This document shows positions 40,961 to 49,917 of a stretch of DNA of 64,000 nt, one piece after another. The notes under the pieces were generated by a model that did no database searches, was not told where the DNA came from, and saw only the letters and a program-made list of their open reading frames with translations. Position 1 is the first letter of the stretch, and every line of letters starts with the position of its first letter. The position numbers were made by a program, and so were the translations under genes. This DNA comes from Magnetospirillum sp. (GTDB lineage Bacteria > Pseudomonadota > Alphaproteobacteria > CACIAM-22H2). Location: assembly GCA_027532905.1 (NCBI GenBank), contig JAPZUA010000002.1:434001-498000 (forward strand). Direction: 5' to 3'.

Positions 40961-43799
40961 GCTGGCGTTCTCCTTTGGGATCGAAGAAAACCGGTGCGAC
41001 GACCGTGGCGTGCGCAATTCCGCCCGGCAGCGAGATCGCAACTTCGCTGCCAATGCGCTTGCGCCCGTCTTCGAGCAGGCCCATTGCAAGCGAGCGGCCG
41101 AGCGTATCGCTCCAGCAGCTTGCCGTCACATAGCCGCGGCTTGCGGCTGCATCGGGCTTCAGGATCGCAGCACCCTCGGGCAGCACAAAGTTTGGGTCGC
41201 GTGCCAAAAGGCCTACGCGTTGTGGCCGTCCGCCCTGATCCGCGCGATTGCGCTGCACGGCCTGCTTGCCGATGAAATCAGCCTTTTCGATGTGCACGGC
41301 AAAGCGCAAACCCAGATCGTCCGGGTCGGCAATTCCGTCGCAATCGTGCCCGACGGAGACATAGCCTTTTTCGATGCGCAGCACGTGATTTGCTTCCGAG
41401 CCGACGGGTGTTAGGCCATAAGCTTTTCCTGCCTCCAGCAATCGAAGCCAGAGGTCAGGTGCTGCCCGCGCGGGCGCAAATATCTCGAACGAGACTTCGC
41501 CGGTGAAACCGGCGCGCGCGACACGCACGTCGCAGCCCGCGATACGGGCGTCGGCGATCGCCATGAATGGAAACTCCGCCGGCAGTTCCACACCTGCCGC
41601 ATTGAGGACCTCGTGTGCGCGCGGCCCGCAGAGCACAAGATCGGCCCATTGTTCGGTCACCGGCAACACATGCACCGCAAGATCGGGCCGCAGGATCTGA
41701 CGCGCATAACAAAAGCGCTGGAGGCAGGCATCGGCATTACCGGTCGTAGTCGTTACAAAAAATCGATCGGGGCCGAGTCGAAACACGATGCCGTCGTCAA
41801 ACAGCCGTCCGTCTTCGTGCAGCTGCAAGCCATAGCGCCCAAATCCGGGTTTGAGATCGGAGAGGCGCGTGCAATAGACGAAATCGAGAAATGCGCCGGC
41901 ATCGGGGCCGACAATTTCGAACTTACCGAGCGGCGAAGAATCGTAGATGCCCGCGGTGTTGCGCACGGCGCGGCACTCGCGCCTTGTCGCGGCGTCCAGA
42001 TCCTCGCCTGCGCGTGGATAGTAGCCGGGCCGTCGCCAATTGGCGCCGGCCTCGTACATGACGGCGTTTTCGGCTTCGTGCCACGCGGTAAGCGTGGTGG
42101 TGCGCGACGGTTTCAGCAGCGCGCCACCAAAATCCGAAATTGCCCCGAAAGGCAGCGGCACAAAAGGCGGCCGATAGGTCGTTGTACCGGCAGCGGCCGG
42201 TGCGATGTCGCGCGCGCGCGCCAGCACGTCGATCGCGTTCATGTTGCCGAAGCGCCCCTGGTCGGGTGCCATGCCCGCCGTCGTGTAGCGCTTCATCAAC
42301 TCGACCGAATCGTAGCCCTCGCGGACAGCAAGGCGAATGTCGTCGGCTGTGACGTCGGCGGCGACATCGACGAATGCCTTGCCCGTTCCGTCGCCGGTTT
42401 CCCAGCGCGCCAATAGCGCACCCGGCGACGGAACTGGCGCTTTCGGTGGCGTACCGGGCGATGCGGCAAAACCTGTTGCAGCGCACGCAACGAGGCCCGT
42501 ATGTCGGCCGTCGGCGACAACATCATCGTGGGCGAAACGGCCGTTGCACGCACCGGCACTCCAGCAGTTCTCGTGCGGGCCATCGGGAACGAACGCCGCG
42601 ATCGCTCGGTCGAAGCGCAGTTTGCCGCCGGCGTGCGAATGCAGATGCACGGCCGGCGTCCAGCCTCCAGCCATCGCCAGCGTATCGCAGGCAAGCTCCA
42701 GCCCGCGCGCTGGTTGGCCGAGTGGTGCGATGCGAACCTTGTGCAAAGGGGCACCCGATGCGGCGACAACGCCGTGTCCGGGATAGAGAGCGATGCCGTT
42801 GTGCGCGGCGAAATCCCTGTGCTCGGGCTCGATCTCGTCGCGCAGATCGGCGATTGCGACGACTGTAACGCCGGCGGCCGCGAGTGCGGAAATATCGGCA
42901 TATGCCGCACCATTGTTGACCGTCGCGACAATACGTCGACCGCAGGCGACCTTGTCGTGCTGCGCATAGGCGGCAACGGCTGTGAGGAGCATAACGCCGG
43001 GCCTATCGTTGCCGTCGAAGACGAACGGGCGCTCGAATGCGCCCGTTGCGACCACAATGGAACGCGCGCGGATTTTCCACAGCCGCATTTCCAGACCGCC
43101 GGAGCGCGGGCGTTCCAAAGCCACGATCAAGCCGCCATCGTAGCGCCCCGTCGCCACTGTATCGTGTAGAATGTGGACATTGTGTCGATTGCGCAACGCG
43201 GCTGTCGCTGGCGTAGCGCTTAAGGCTTCGATCAGCCACACGCGCGCGGCCGGATTTTCCGAAGCTGCTTCAGCTGCCGCAAGACCTGCCGGGCCGGCGC
43301 CGATCACCAGCACATCGCAATACGCGAAGCGTTTGAGAGAAGCGAGCGGTTTCGCGGTTTTGGGCAGTGTGCCGAGGCCAGCCAGAGCGCGGATCGCGGG
43401 CTCGAACAGCGGCCACATCCGACCGCGCGGTCCGCGAAAGGTTTTGTAGTAGAAGCCGGCTGGCATCAATGCGCCGAATGCGCCGAGCACGCTTGCGACG
43501 TCGAAGCGGGCCGACGGCCAGCAATTGATGCTGCGCGCCTTCAGGCCATCGGCGACTTGCAGCTGAGCTGCAGGGAAGGTTCCTTCGGACGTTTGGACCA
43601 GGATATTGGGCTCGCACCAGCCGTAGCCGGCGATGCCGCGCGGGCGATGGTATTTGAAGCTCCGGCCGGTGACGGAAATGCCGTTTGCGAGCAGGGCCGC
43701 CGCCAAGCTTTCGCCGCGTCGCGCTTTGAGCGGCATCCCGTCGAACGTCGCCACGACGCGTTCGCTCTGCGCGATGCTTTCGAGACGATAGCCGCTCAC
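40953..43799 (-). CDS. soxA: Sarcosine oxidase alpha subunit
   Basis: A 948-residue flavoprotein/folate-binding subunit. An N-terminal ferredoxin-like domain (GESLAAALLANG, then SFKYHRPRGIAGYGWCEPN) precedes an NAD-binding oxidoreductase domain with CDVLVIGAGPAGLAAA, and the C-terminal half is a GcvT-like aminomethyltransferase domain (RRPGYYPRAGED, GIYDSSPLGKFEIVGPDA, GFTGEVSFEIFAP) that moves the methyl carbon to tetrahydrofolate. The GTG at 43799 overlaps the soxD stop (GTGA). Oxidises sarcosine or a related N-methyl amino acid together with SoxB, D and G. Confidence 0.92.
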   Translation of the reverse strand: MSGYRLESIAQSERVVATFDGMPLKARRGESLAAALLANGISVTGRSFKYHRPRGIAGYGWCEPNILVQTSEGTFPAAQLQVADGLKARSINCWPSARFDVASVLGAFGALMPAGFYYKTFRGPRGRMWPLFEPAIRALAGLGTLPKTAKPLASLKRFAYCDVLVIGAGPAGLAAAEAASENPAARVWLIEALSATPATAALRNRHNVHILHDTVATGRYDGGLIVALERPRSGGLEMRLWKIRARSIVVATGAFERPFVFDGNDRPGVMLLTAVAAYAQHDKVACGRRIVATVNNGAAYADISALAAAGVTVVAIADLRDEIEPEHRDFAAHNGIALYPGHGVVAASGAPLHKVRIAPLGQPARGLELACDTLAMAGGWTPAVHLHSHAGGKLRFDRAIAAFVPDGPHENCWSAGACNGRFAHDDVVADGRHTGLVACAATGFAASPGTPPKAPVPSPGALLARWETGDGTGKAFVDVAADVTADDIRLAVREGYDSVELMKRYTTAGMAPDQGRFGNMNAIDVLARARDIAPAAAGTTTYRPPFVPLPFGAISDFGGALLKPSRTTTLTAWHEAENAVMYEAGANWRRPGYYPRAGEDLDAATRRECRAVRNTAGIYDSSPLGKFEIVGPDAGAFLDFVYCTRLSDLKPGFGRYGLQLHEDGRLFDDGIVFRLGPDRFFVTTTTGNADACLQRFCYARQILRPDLAVHVLPVTEQWADLVLCGPRAHEVLNAAGVELPAEFPFMAIADARIAGCDVRVARAGFTGEVSFEIFAPARAAPDLWLRLLEAGKAYGLTPVGSEANHVLRIEKGYVSVGHDCDGIADPDDLGLRFAVHIEKADFIGKQAVQRNRADQGGRPQRVGLLARDPNFVLPEGAAILKPDAAASRGYVTASCWSDTLGRSLAMGLLEDGRKRIGSEVAISLPGGIAHATVVAPVFFDPKGERQRG

Positions 43800-44020
43800 G
43801 GCGCAAACCGATTTGAAGCGCTGTCGCGGGTTAGACGCAGCCATTGCCGACAGCCATGGCGATGCCACCACAGCTCCGCCGCAATGCCTTTGGCGTTGAT
43901 GCGGCCGTAAAGCTCGCGTGCGAGATTTTCGCGCGCGACTGGATGGGCGGGCGCTTCGCCCAGGCAAACGAATTCGCCTTGTTCGCGCGGGCCGCAATGC
44001 GGGCAGGGGACAAGCTGCAT
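43796..44020 (-). CDS. soxD: Sarcosine oxidase delta subunit
   Basis: A 74-residue zinc-binding subunit. CPHCGPREQGEFVCLGEA at the N-terminus supplies the first cysteines, then ELYGRINAKGIAAELWWHRHGCRQWLRLTRD provides the conserved His and Cys and the tail. Length is a little below the usual 90-100 residues, the loop after the first cysteines being short. It sits between soxB (stop at 44026, five bases away) and soxA (GTGA overlap). Confidence 0.88.
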   Translation of the reverse strand: MQLVPCPHCGPREQGEFVCLGEAPAHPVARENLARELYGRINAKGIAAELWWHRHGCRQWLRLTRDSASNRFAP

Positions 44021-44025
44021 CGCGT

Positions 44026-45273
44026 TCAATCCCGGTTCGACGCGCCGGCGGTCTCGTAGAGCGGGCGGCCGCGTTCGAACCGTGCCAGCGCAAAAGCCTC
44101 GATCGCCGAACTTGGCGCATCGTTCGCGACGAGATCGGCGAACGCGGCTCCGCCGGCGGGTATCGCCTTGAAGCCGCCCGAGCCCCAGCCGATATTGAGA
44201 TAGAGCCCTTCGACCGGTGATTTCGAAACGATGGGCGAGGTGTCGTGGCACAGATCGATCGCACCCGCCCATTGGCGCAGCAACGCGACGCGACCCAAGA
44301 CCGGAAACAACTCGACCAAGCTCGAGACGACGCGCTCGAGGACGGCAAACTCGCCGCGCTGCACGTAAGAAGATACGGGATCTGATCCGCCGCCGATGAC
44401 CAATTCGCCTTTGTCCGACTGGCTCAGATAGACCGAACCGGGGCAATTGACGATGCAAGACAGCATCGGCTTCAACGGTGCCGACACAAAAGCCTGCAGC
44501 GGCACGGTCTCGATCGGAAGGCGCACATCGGCGGTTTGCGCCAGCACGCTTGCATGCGCTGAAACGGCTAGCGCCACTTTGGGCGCAGCAACGAAGCCTA
44601 GCGTGGTCTCGATGCCTGCGACGCGCCCGCCCTCGCGTCGGATGGCGGTCACTTCGCAATTTTGCACGATATCCACGCCCAACGCGTCGGCAGCGCGCGC
44701 ATAGCCCCAGGCAACCGCGTCGTGGCGCGCGACACCCGCCGTCGGATGCCAGGTCGCGGCGAGGATCGGCAGGCGCTTGGGTCCGTCGAGATCGAGGATC
44801 GGCACATGCGCTTGCGCCTCGCGTGGCGTCAGGATGTCGAACGGCACGCCTGCCAAATGCAGGATCGATTGGCGGCGTTTGACGTCGCGCAGCTTGGCCC
44901 AGGTCTGGATGAGGTCGATTTGGCCGCGTTGGGAGAACATCGCGTTGAAACCGAGCTCGCCCGACATCTCGCGCCACATGCGCAAGCCCTCTGCATGCAG
45001 GCGGATCGACGGCTCGCGCAGATAGTTGGCTCGGATCGTCACGGTGTTGCGCCCGGTATTGCCGCCACCGATCCATCCCTTATCGACGACGAGGATGTCG
45101 CGCAGGCCATGGCGGCGCGCCAAGTAGTAGGCCGTTGCCAGCCCGTGCCCACCGGCACCGACGATGGCGATGTCGTAGCGGCTGCGAAGGGCAGGGCTGC
45201 GCCAGGCGCGCGGCCAGTTGCGATGGCCGGAGAGCGCGTTACGCGCCAGAGCGAAGATTGAATAGGCAGACAT
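44026..45273 (-). CDS. soxB: Sarcosine oxidase beta subunit
   Basis: A 415-residue FAD-dependent oxidase of the DadA/MSOX superfamily. The dinucleotide motif is IAIVGAGGHGLATAYYLA, followed by VDKGWIGGGNTGRNT, the SoxB-type covalent-flavin region, and a C-terminal GLYLNIGWGSGGFKAIPAGG. The ATG at 45273 lies six bases after the stop of the AhpD-like gene; longer frames upstream are shadows. SoxB contains the site where the N-methyl amine is oxidised. Confidence 0.92.
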   Translation of the reverse strand: MSAYSIFALARNALSGHRNWPRAWRSPALRSRYDIAIVGAGGHGLATAYYLARRHGLRDILVVDKGWIGGGNTGRNTVTIRANYLREPSIRLHAEGLRMWREMSGELGFNAMFSQRGQIDLIQTWAKLRDVKRRQSILHLAGVPFDILTPREAQAHVPILDLDGPKRLPILAATWHPTAGVARHDAVAWGYARAADALGVDIVQNCEVTAIRREGGRVAGIETTLGFVAAPKVALAVSAHASVLAQTADVRLPIETVPLQAFVSAPLKPMLSCIVNCPGSVYLSQSDKGELVIGGGSDPVSSYVQRGEFAVLERVVSSLVELFPVLGRVALLRQWAGAIDLCHDTSPIVSKSPVEGLYLNIGWGSGGFKAIPAGGAAFADLVANDAPSSAIEAFALARFERGRPLYETAGASNRD

Positions 45274-45278
45274 GTTGC

Positions 45279-45887
45279 TCAGACATGCTCCCAATCGTCG
45301 AGCTTGTCGCTGTTGGGCGGCGAGAAGCCGAGCAGGTCGCCCGCCGTCGTAACGCCAAGACCGTTGAGCAGCCGATTGGAATAGTTGAAATAGGCGCAGA
45401 CTTGGTTCGCTTCGAAGATTTCGGCATCGCTTGCGCCTGCGTTGCGTGCCGCGAGCACGTCGCTTTCGGCCATGCGCTGCGGTTCGAGCGTCAGCTTGTG
45501 AACGTAGCGCAGGAGCCCAAGCTCCTTGCCGTCGAAGATTTTCTCCGGCTCGCGCCCGGCCAAGGCCGCGTAAATCTTTTTGGCGCGATCTTCGTCCTTG
45601 AGCAGACGCGTCAAGCCGGCAAAATGGTGGGCGACCGAATAATCGCAGCGGTTGGCCAGGCTCGTATAGATGCCGAGGCATTCGAGGAACCACACCGGCA
45701 GGGAATTGCCCGAATGGTGCAGCACGCTTTTGTAGAGCGCGCTGTGCCCCTCCATCGTATGCGGGCGCAGCGAGTGGATCTTCATCACGTTGTCGATCGC
45801 ACCACCCGGACCTTTGACGCGGTCGTAGAGCTCGCGCAGATAGCCGGACGATTCGTCGTATTGCAGCATCTGGATCCAGGCAGTCAT
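45279..45887 (-). CDS. Carboxymuconolactone decarboxylase/AhpD-fold protein, CxxS instead of CxxC
   Basis: A 202-residue helical protein of the AhpD-like superfamily (peroxidase-related type). The active segment reads FLECLGIYTSLANRCDYSVAHHF, where the usual CxxC-x(2)-H pattern is reduced to CxxS, leaving one cysteine. A second region, EANQVCAYFNYSNRLLNGLGV, is the family's C-terminal helix. AAGGAGACG lies upstream of the ATG at 45887; longer frames are rejected. Its place between two flavin oxidases that release hydrogen peroxide suggests a protective or accessory role, but the changed motif makes peroxidase activity doubtful. Confidence 0.8.
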   Translation of the reverse strand: MTAWIQMLQYDESSGYLRELYDRVKGPGGAIDNVMKIHSLRPHTMEGHSALYKSVLHHSGNSLPVWFLECLGIYTSLANRCDYSVAHHFAGLTRLLKDEDRAKKIYAALAGREPEKIFDGKELGLLRYVHKLTLEPQRMAESDVLAARNAGASDAEIFEANQVCAYFNYSNRLLNGLGVTTAGDLLGFSPPNSDKLDDWEHV

Positions 45888-45924
45888 CTTGGCGTCTCCT
45901 TGATGGTTTTTGTCGATGAGGCGA

Positions 45925-47169
45925 TCAGGCGTAGCGCAACGGTGAAAACGGCGAAAGATCGATCGGCGGCGTTTTGCCCGCGACGAGGTCGGCGACAATG
46001 CTGGCGGTTTTTGCGGCGAGCGTCACACCCAGATGCGCGTGTCCGAAGGCAAAGACGGCGCGTGACGTTGCCGGTGCAGGGCCGAGCACGGGTAGCCCGT
46101 CGGGCAGCGACGGCCGGAACCCCATCCACAGGCTGGGATCGCTCGCGTCGAGTGCGGGCATCAGGCGCTTGGCGCTCGCTATTAGCTGTTCCGCGCGCCG
46201 ATAGTCGGGTGGCAGATCGAGCCCGGCCAGTTCGACCGTGCCTGCAAGGCGAAGCCCGCCGGCCATCGATGTGACCGCGTATTTGCCTTCACCGTCGATG
46301 AGCTGGGCGGGAAGTTCGAGGCCGGGACGCGGCAGCATCGCGTGGTAGCCCCGTTCCACGTCGAGCGGCACTTTGGCGCCCAGTGCCGCCGCAAAAGGCT
46401 TCGAATGGGCGCCGGCCGCCAGCACGAACTTGTCGCACCGCCAATCGCCGCCTTGCGTGCTGAAGGCAACGCCATTCGCCTCCGGCGCAATGCGATCGAT
46501 GCGCGCGCGCACGATGCGCCCGCCTTTGGCTTCGAAGGAAGCCGCAAGTCCGTCGCAGAGCGCGCCCGGATCGACGACATGCCCGGCATCGGGCGCAAAA
46601 ACGCCGAAGCGATACTCGGGTGCGAGCATCGGCGCAAAATTCTGCAGCCAAGCCCTGTCGACTTCTTCGAGACGCACGCCGCGCTTGCGGCGCAGCGCAT
46701 GCGCCGGTTCCGCACCGTCGCGGCTCGTTTGCTTGGCATAGACGTAAAGCAGACCCTGGCGGCGCAGCAGATGCGCTAATCCCGCACGCCCGGCAAACGC
46801 GGCCCATATGTCGCATGCGTCGAGTGTGAGGGCGGCAAGCGCTTTTGAGATCGCTTCGACGCGATGCGGGCGGGCCGCCCACACAAAATGCCATAGCCAC
46901 GGCAGCAGTTGCGGCAAATAGGCCGGCCGGATCGTCAAAGGCGATGCGCTGTCGAGAAGCATGCGCGGCAAGGCGCGCAACGTGGCCGGCATCGCGACGG
47001 GGGCGACCCAGCCCGGCGTGATGCCGCCTGCATTGCCGAACGAAGCGCCTCGACCGGGCGACGGATCGAACAGCGCCACCTCGCGCCCGGCATCGGCTAG
47101 CGCAAACGCGCATGCGAGGCCCACGACGCCGCCGCCCAGGATCGCGATCTCGACGCGCGAAGCGCTCAC
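45925..47169 (-). CDS. FAD-dependent amino-acid oxidase/dehydrogenase (DadA-like)
   Basis: A 414-residue flavoprotein. The N-terminal IAILGGGVVGLACAFALADAG is the FAD motif, GASFGNAGGITPGWVAPVAMP is the D-amino-acid dehydrogenase signature, and the C-terminal WMGFRPSLPDGLPVLGPAP followed by FAFGHAHLGVTLA completes the family pattern. The GTG start overlaps the permease stop (GTGA). Probably oxidises a D- or N-substituted amino acid imported by the ABC system encoded just upstream, feeding the sarcosine oxidase. Confidence 0.88.
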   Translation of the reverse strand: MSASRVEIAILGGGVVGLACAFALADAGREVALFDPSPGRGASFGNAGGITPGWVAPVAMPATLRALPRMLLDSASPLTIRPAYLPQLLPWLWHFVWAARPHRVEAISKALAALTLDACDIWAAFAGRAGLAHLLRRQGLLYVYAKQTSRDGAEPAHALRRKRGVRLEEVDRAWLQNFAPMLAPEYRFGVFAPDAGHVVDPGALCDGLAASFEAKGGRIVRARIDRIAPEANGVAFSTQGGDWRCDKFVLAAGAHSKPFAAALGAKVPLDVERGYHAMLPRPGLELPAQLIDGEGKYAVTSMAGGLRLAGTVELAGLDLPPDYRRAEQLIASAKRLMPALDASDPSLWMGFRPSLPDGLPVLGPAPATSRAVFAFGHAHLGVTLAAKTASIVADLVAGKTPPIDLSPFSPLRYA

Positions 47170-48080
47170 TTGAAGCGACCCAAACGCCGTTCGAGCCGCG
47201 CAAACAACAGCGACAGCGACCAGCACATCAGAAAATAAAGAAATGCCACCACGATCCATACTTCGAAGATGCGCGTCGTGGTCGCCGCCACCTCGTTGCC
47301 GAGGAACGTAAGGTCCTGGATCGAGATCAGCGACACGATCGAGGAGTCTTTGACGAGCGAGATAAACTGGCCTGCCAGCGGCGGCACGGTACGTTGGATC
47401 GCCTGCGGCAGAATGACGAGCCGCAGGATGCGCCCGCGCCCAAAGCCCATCGACTTGGCGGCTTCCCATTGGCCCTTGTCGATCGACTGGATGCCGCCGC
47501 GCACGATTTCGGCGACGTACGCCCCCTCGAACAACGCCAGGCACACGACCGCCGAGACGAGGGCAGGCAGGAATTGCGGCGGCCCGAGCAGCAGTTCGAT
47601 CGCGGCGCGAGTCTGGGGCGAAGCGCCGCGCGCCCACGTGTCGAGCCCGAGTGCCGGGACTATTTGGCTCGTCAAAAAGAAATAGACCACGAAGATGAAG
47701 ACGAGCGGCGGCACGTTGCGGATCGCTTCGACGTAGCTGCGCGCCACGAGGCGCAAGAACAGCGATTGCGACACGCGCGCCATGCCCATCGCACCGCCGA
47801 TCACGGCAGCGAGAAATGCGGCCCATATGCTGATGCGGACCGTAGTCCATAGGCCTTTGAGGATGAGATTGGGAACCCAAGAGTCCTGCGCGGCGTCGTA
47901 GCGCACGATGAAATTCCAGACCGGTGCCCAATTCCAATTGTAGTGGAGCACGGTCTGCGCGCGCCAGCCGACATAGACGCAAGCCGCCGCAACGCACAGC
48001 ACGATCGCCAGATCGAGAGGGCCAAACCGCCGCCGGTTGTCAACCGGCGGCGGCAGGCTGTCTTGCAGGGTGTGGCTCAC
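47166..48080 (-). CDS. Polar amino-acid ABC transporter permease
   Basis: A 304-residue permease. Hydrophobic segments at about 25-45, 78-105 and three more, with the EAA loop GQWEAAKSMGFGRGRILRL and VILPQAIQRTVPPLAG. The GTG at 48080 overlaps the binding-protein stop (GTGA); the longer form that starts at 48143 lies in that gene and is rejected. Pairs with the permease encoded at 48961 to make the heterodimeric channel. Confidence 0.88.
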   Translation of the reverse strand: MSHTLQDSLPPPVDNRRRFGPLDLAIVLCVAAACVYVGWRAQTVLHYNWNWAPVWNFIVRYDAAQDSWVPNLILKGLWTTVRISIWAAFLAAVIGGAMGMARVSQSLFLRLVARSYVEAIRNVPPLVFIFVVYFFLTSQIVPALGLDTWARGASPQTRAAIELLLGPPQFLPALVSAVVCLALFEGAYVAEIVRGGIQSIDKGQWEAAKSMGFGRGRILRLVILPQAIQRTVPPLAGQFISLVKDSSIVSLISIQDLTFLGNEVAATTTRIFEVWIVVAFLYFLMCWSLSLLFARLERRLGRFK

Positions 48081-48910
48081 TGCGCCTGCTGGTCGCGCCA
48101 TTCGCGACCCTTGAACCAATAGGCTTGGCGTTCGGCAAGCCAACCGTCGAGTTGGCGGTTCTGGATCCAGTTGTTGAGGAAGTTCAGCGAATCCGGATCG
48201 CCCTTGCGCACCGCCATTGCGTCCGCTTGGCGCACGAGCGGCTCGGCAAACGGTTGGAACAGCGTGTCGGGATTGTCGAGGGCCGCGAAGACCGGGCGCG
48301 GCACTGTGCCGATCATCCCGTGTGCGCGTCCGTTGGTCACTTCCAGCAGCGCTTGCGCGTCGTCGTCGAACTGGCGCAGCGTCGCCTTCGGGAACAGGCG
48401 CTGTGCCGCGGCTGCCGCAGACGAGCCGCGACGCGTCACGAGCGTGACGTTGGGTTTGTCGAAATCCGCGACTGTCGAAAAGCCGTTTGCCAGGCGCTTG
48501 TTCGCCACCACGTCAACGCCCGTCGCCGAGTAGGGGGCCGTGAAATTGACCGTGAGATTGCGCGCGGGCGTGATCGTCATGCCGCCGATGATGAAATCGA
48601 ACTGGCCCGCGATCAGGGCCGGAATGATGCCGTCCCATGCTGTCGGCACGAACTCGGCGCGCACGCCCATGTCTTCGGCGAGCTTTTTGGCGACGTCGAT
48701 CTCGTAGCCGATCAGTTCGCCCGCCTTGTTGCGGAACGCCCACGGCACGAATGTGGCCATGCCGACGCGCAAGGTGCCGCGTTTTTTGATGTCCTCGATG
48801 GCGCTCGTTTGCGACAGCGCCTGGCGCGCGTCTTGGGCCTGGGCCGCGAGCGGTACCATCAAAGCGACGGCTGCCGCCGCCGCGATTGCCAGTTTTCTGA
48901 AGTTGAACAT
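48077..48910 (-). CDS. Polar amino-acid ABC transporter substrate-binding protein
   Basis: A 277-residue family 3 binding protein with a Sec signal peptide ending AQAQ near residue 26. GTLRVGMATFVPWAF, GYEIDVAKKLAEDMG, DFIIGGMTITPARN and the following NFTAPY segment form the ligand pocket typical of polar amino-acid binders; the Arg in PARN binds the ligand carboxylate. It lies between the two permease genes. No ATPase is encoded in the operon. Confidence 0.9.
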   Translation of the reverse strand: MFNFRKLAIAAAAAVALMVPLAAQAQDARQALSQTSAIEDIKKRGTLRVGMATFVPWAFRNKAGELIGYEIDVAKKLAEDMGVRAEFVPTAWDGIIPALIAGQFDFIIGGMTITPARNLTVNFTAPYSATGVDVVANKRLANGFSTVADFDKPNVTLVTRRGSSAAAAAQRLFPKATLRQFDDDAQALLEVTNGRAHGMIGTVPRPVFAALDNPDTLFQPFAEPLVRQADAMAVRKGDPDSLNFLNNWIQNRQLDGWLAERQAYWFKGREWRDQQAQ

Positions 48911-48960
48911 AGTGTCTCCTGTTTGGGTCGTTCGTTTGCTTTAGCCTGGGAATTGGGAAG

Positions 48961-49785
48961 TCAGGTTTTCATGCGTCGCTCGATCTGCGACACGCCAAGC
49001 GACATGGTACCGGTGACGACAAGATAGATCGCCGCCACTGTGAGCCATATTTCGAAGGTAAGAAATGTGTCGGCGATTACGTTGCGACCTTCGTTGGTGA
49101 GATCGAAAACAGCGATCACGCTGACGATGGAAGAGTGCTTGACCAGCGATACCGACAGGCCGGTGAGCGGCGGCAGCACGAGGCGCAGCGCTTGCGGCAG
49201 CACGACGTGGCGATAGAGGGCGGCCTTCGAAAGGCCCAGGCTGCGGCCGGCCTCCCACTGGCCCTTGGGTACGGCTTCGATGCCTGCTCGGAAGATCTCT
49301 GCCGCGAATGCGCCTTCGAAAACCGCAAGGCACAGAATGCCGGTCCAATGGCGCTCGATGCCCAGGATCGGCGCCAGCACGAAATAGAAAAGATAGAGCT
49401 GCACCAGCAGCGGCGTGTTGCGGATCGCTTCGACATAGATGCGCACCAGCCATTCGCCCGCCAGCGAATTCGAGCGTCGCAAGATCGCCGCGAACAACCC
49501 GATCGTGATCGTGAGCACGAGTGCCCAGGCGCTGATCTCAAGCGTGACGAGCAGGCCTTTGGCGAGCGGGCCCAGATAGATTTCGCCGTCGATCTCGCGA
49601 TAGAGGAAGCGGGGGACCCGATACCATTGCCAGTTATATCCCATGCTGCTGGCACCCTTAACCGTGGCCCAGATCAAGAAGGCAGCAAACAGCACGAACT
49701 GAACGGAATCCGAAAGCCGCCGCCACGCAAACGGTGCTGCGGGTGCGCGCATGTCTGGAGCGGAGGATGCGCTCGTACCGCTCAT
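48961..49785 (-). CDS. Polar amino-acid ABC transporter permease, first gene of the sox operon
   Basis: A 274-residue permease with about five hydrophobic segments and an EAA loop GQWEAGRSLGLSKAALYRH followed by VLPQALRLVLPPLTG. It is the first gene of the minus-strand operon that continues through the binding protein, second permease, DadA-like, AhpD-like and soxBDAG genes. The 132 bases between it and hutD presumably hold the operon promoter; I cannot place it. Confidence 0.88.
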   Translation of the reverse strand: MSGTSASSAPDMRAPAAPFAWRRLSDSVQFVLFAAFLIWATVKGASSMGYNWQWYRVPRFLYREIDGEIYLGPLAKGLLVTLEISAWALVLTITIGLFAAILRRSNSLAGEWLVRIYVEAIRNTPLLVQLYLFYFVLAPILGIERHWTGILCLAVFEGAFAAEIFRAGIEAVPKGQWEAGRSLGLSKAALYRHVVLPQALRLVLPPLTGLSVSLVKHSSIVSVIAVFDLTNEGRNVIADTFLTFEIWLTVAAIYLVVTGTMSLGVSQIERRMKT

Positions 49786-49917
49786 GCCTAGTGGGTCCCG
49801 TTTTTTGCGCGTCTCACGCGGCTATGTCCCAGTATCCAGCTAATTTCCGAGCAAGAACCCTGCCATATCCGGCTTCAGGACGGGGTCAAAAGAATCTCAT
49901 GCAGCCACCAAGTTCTG

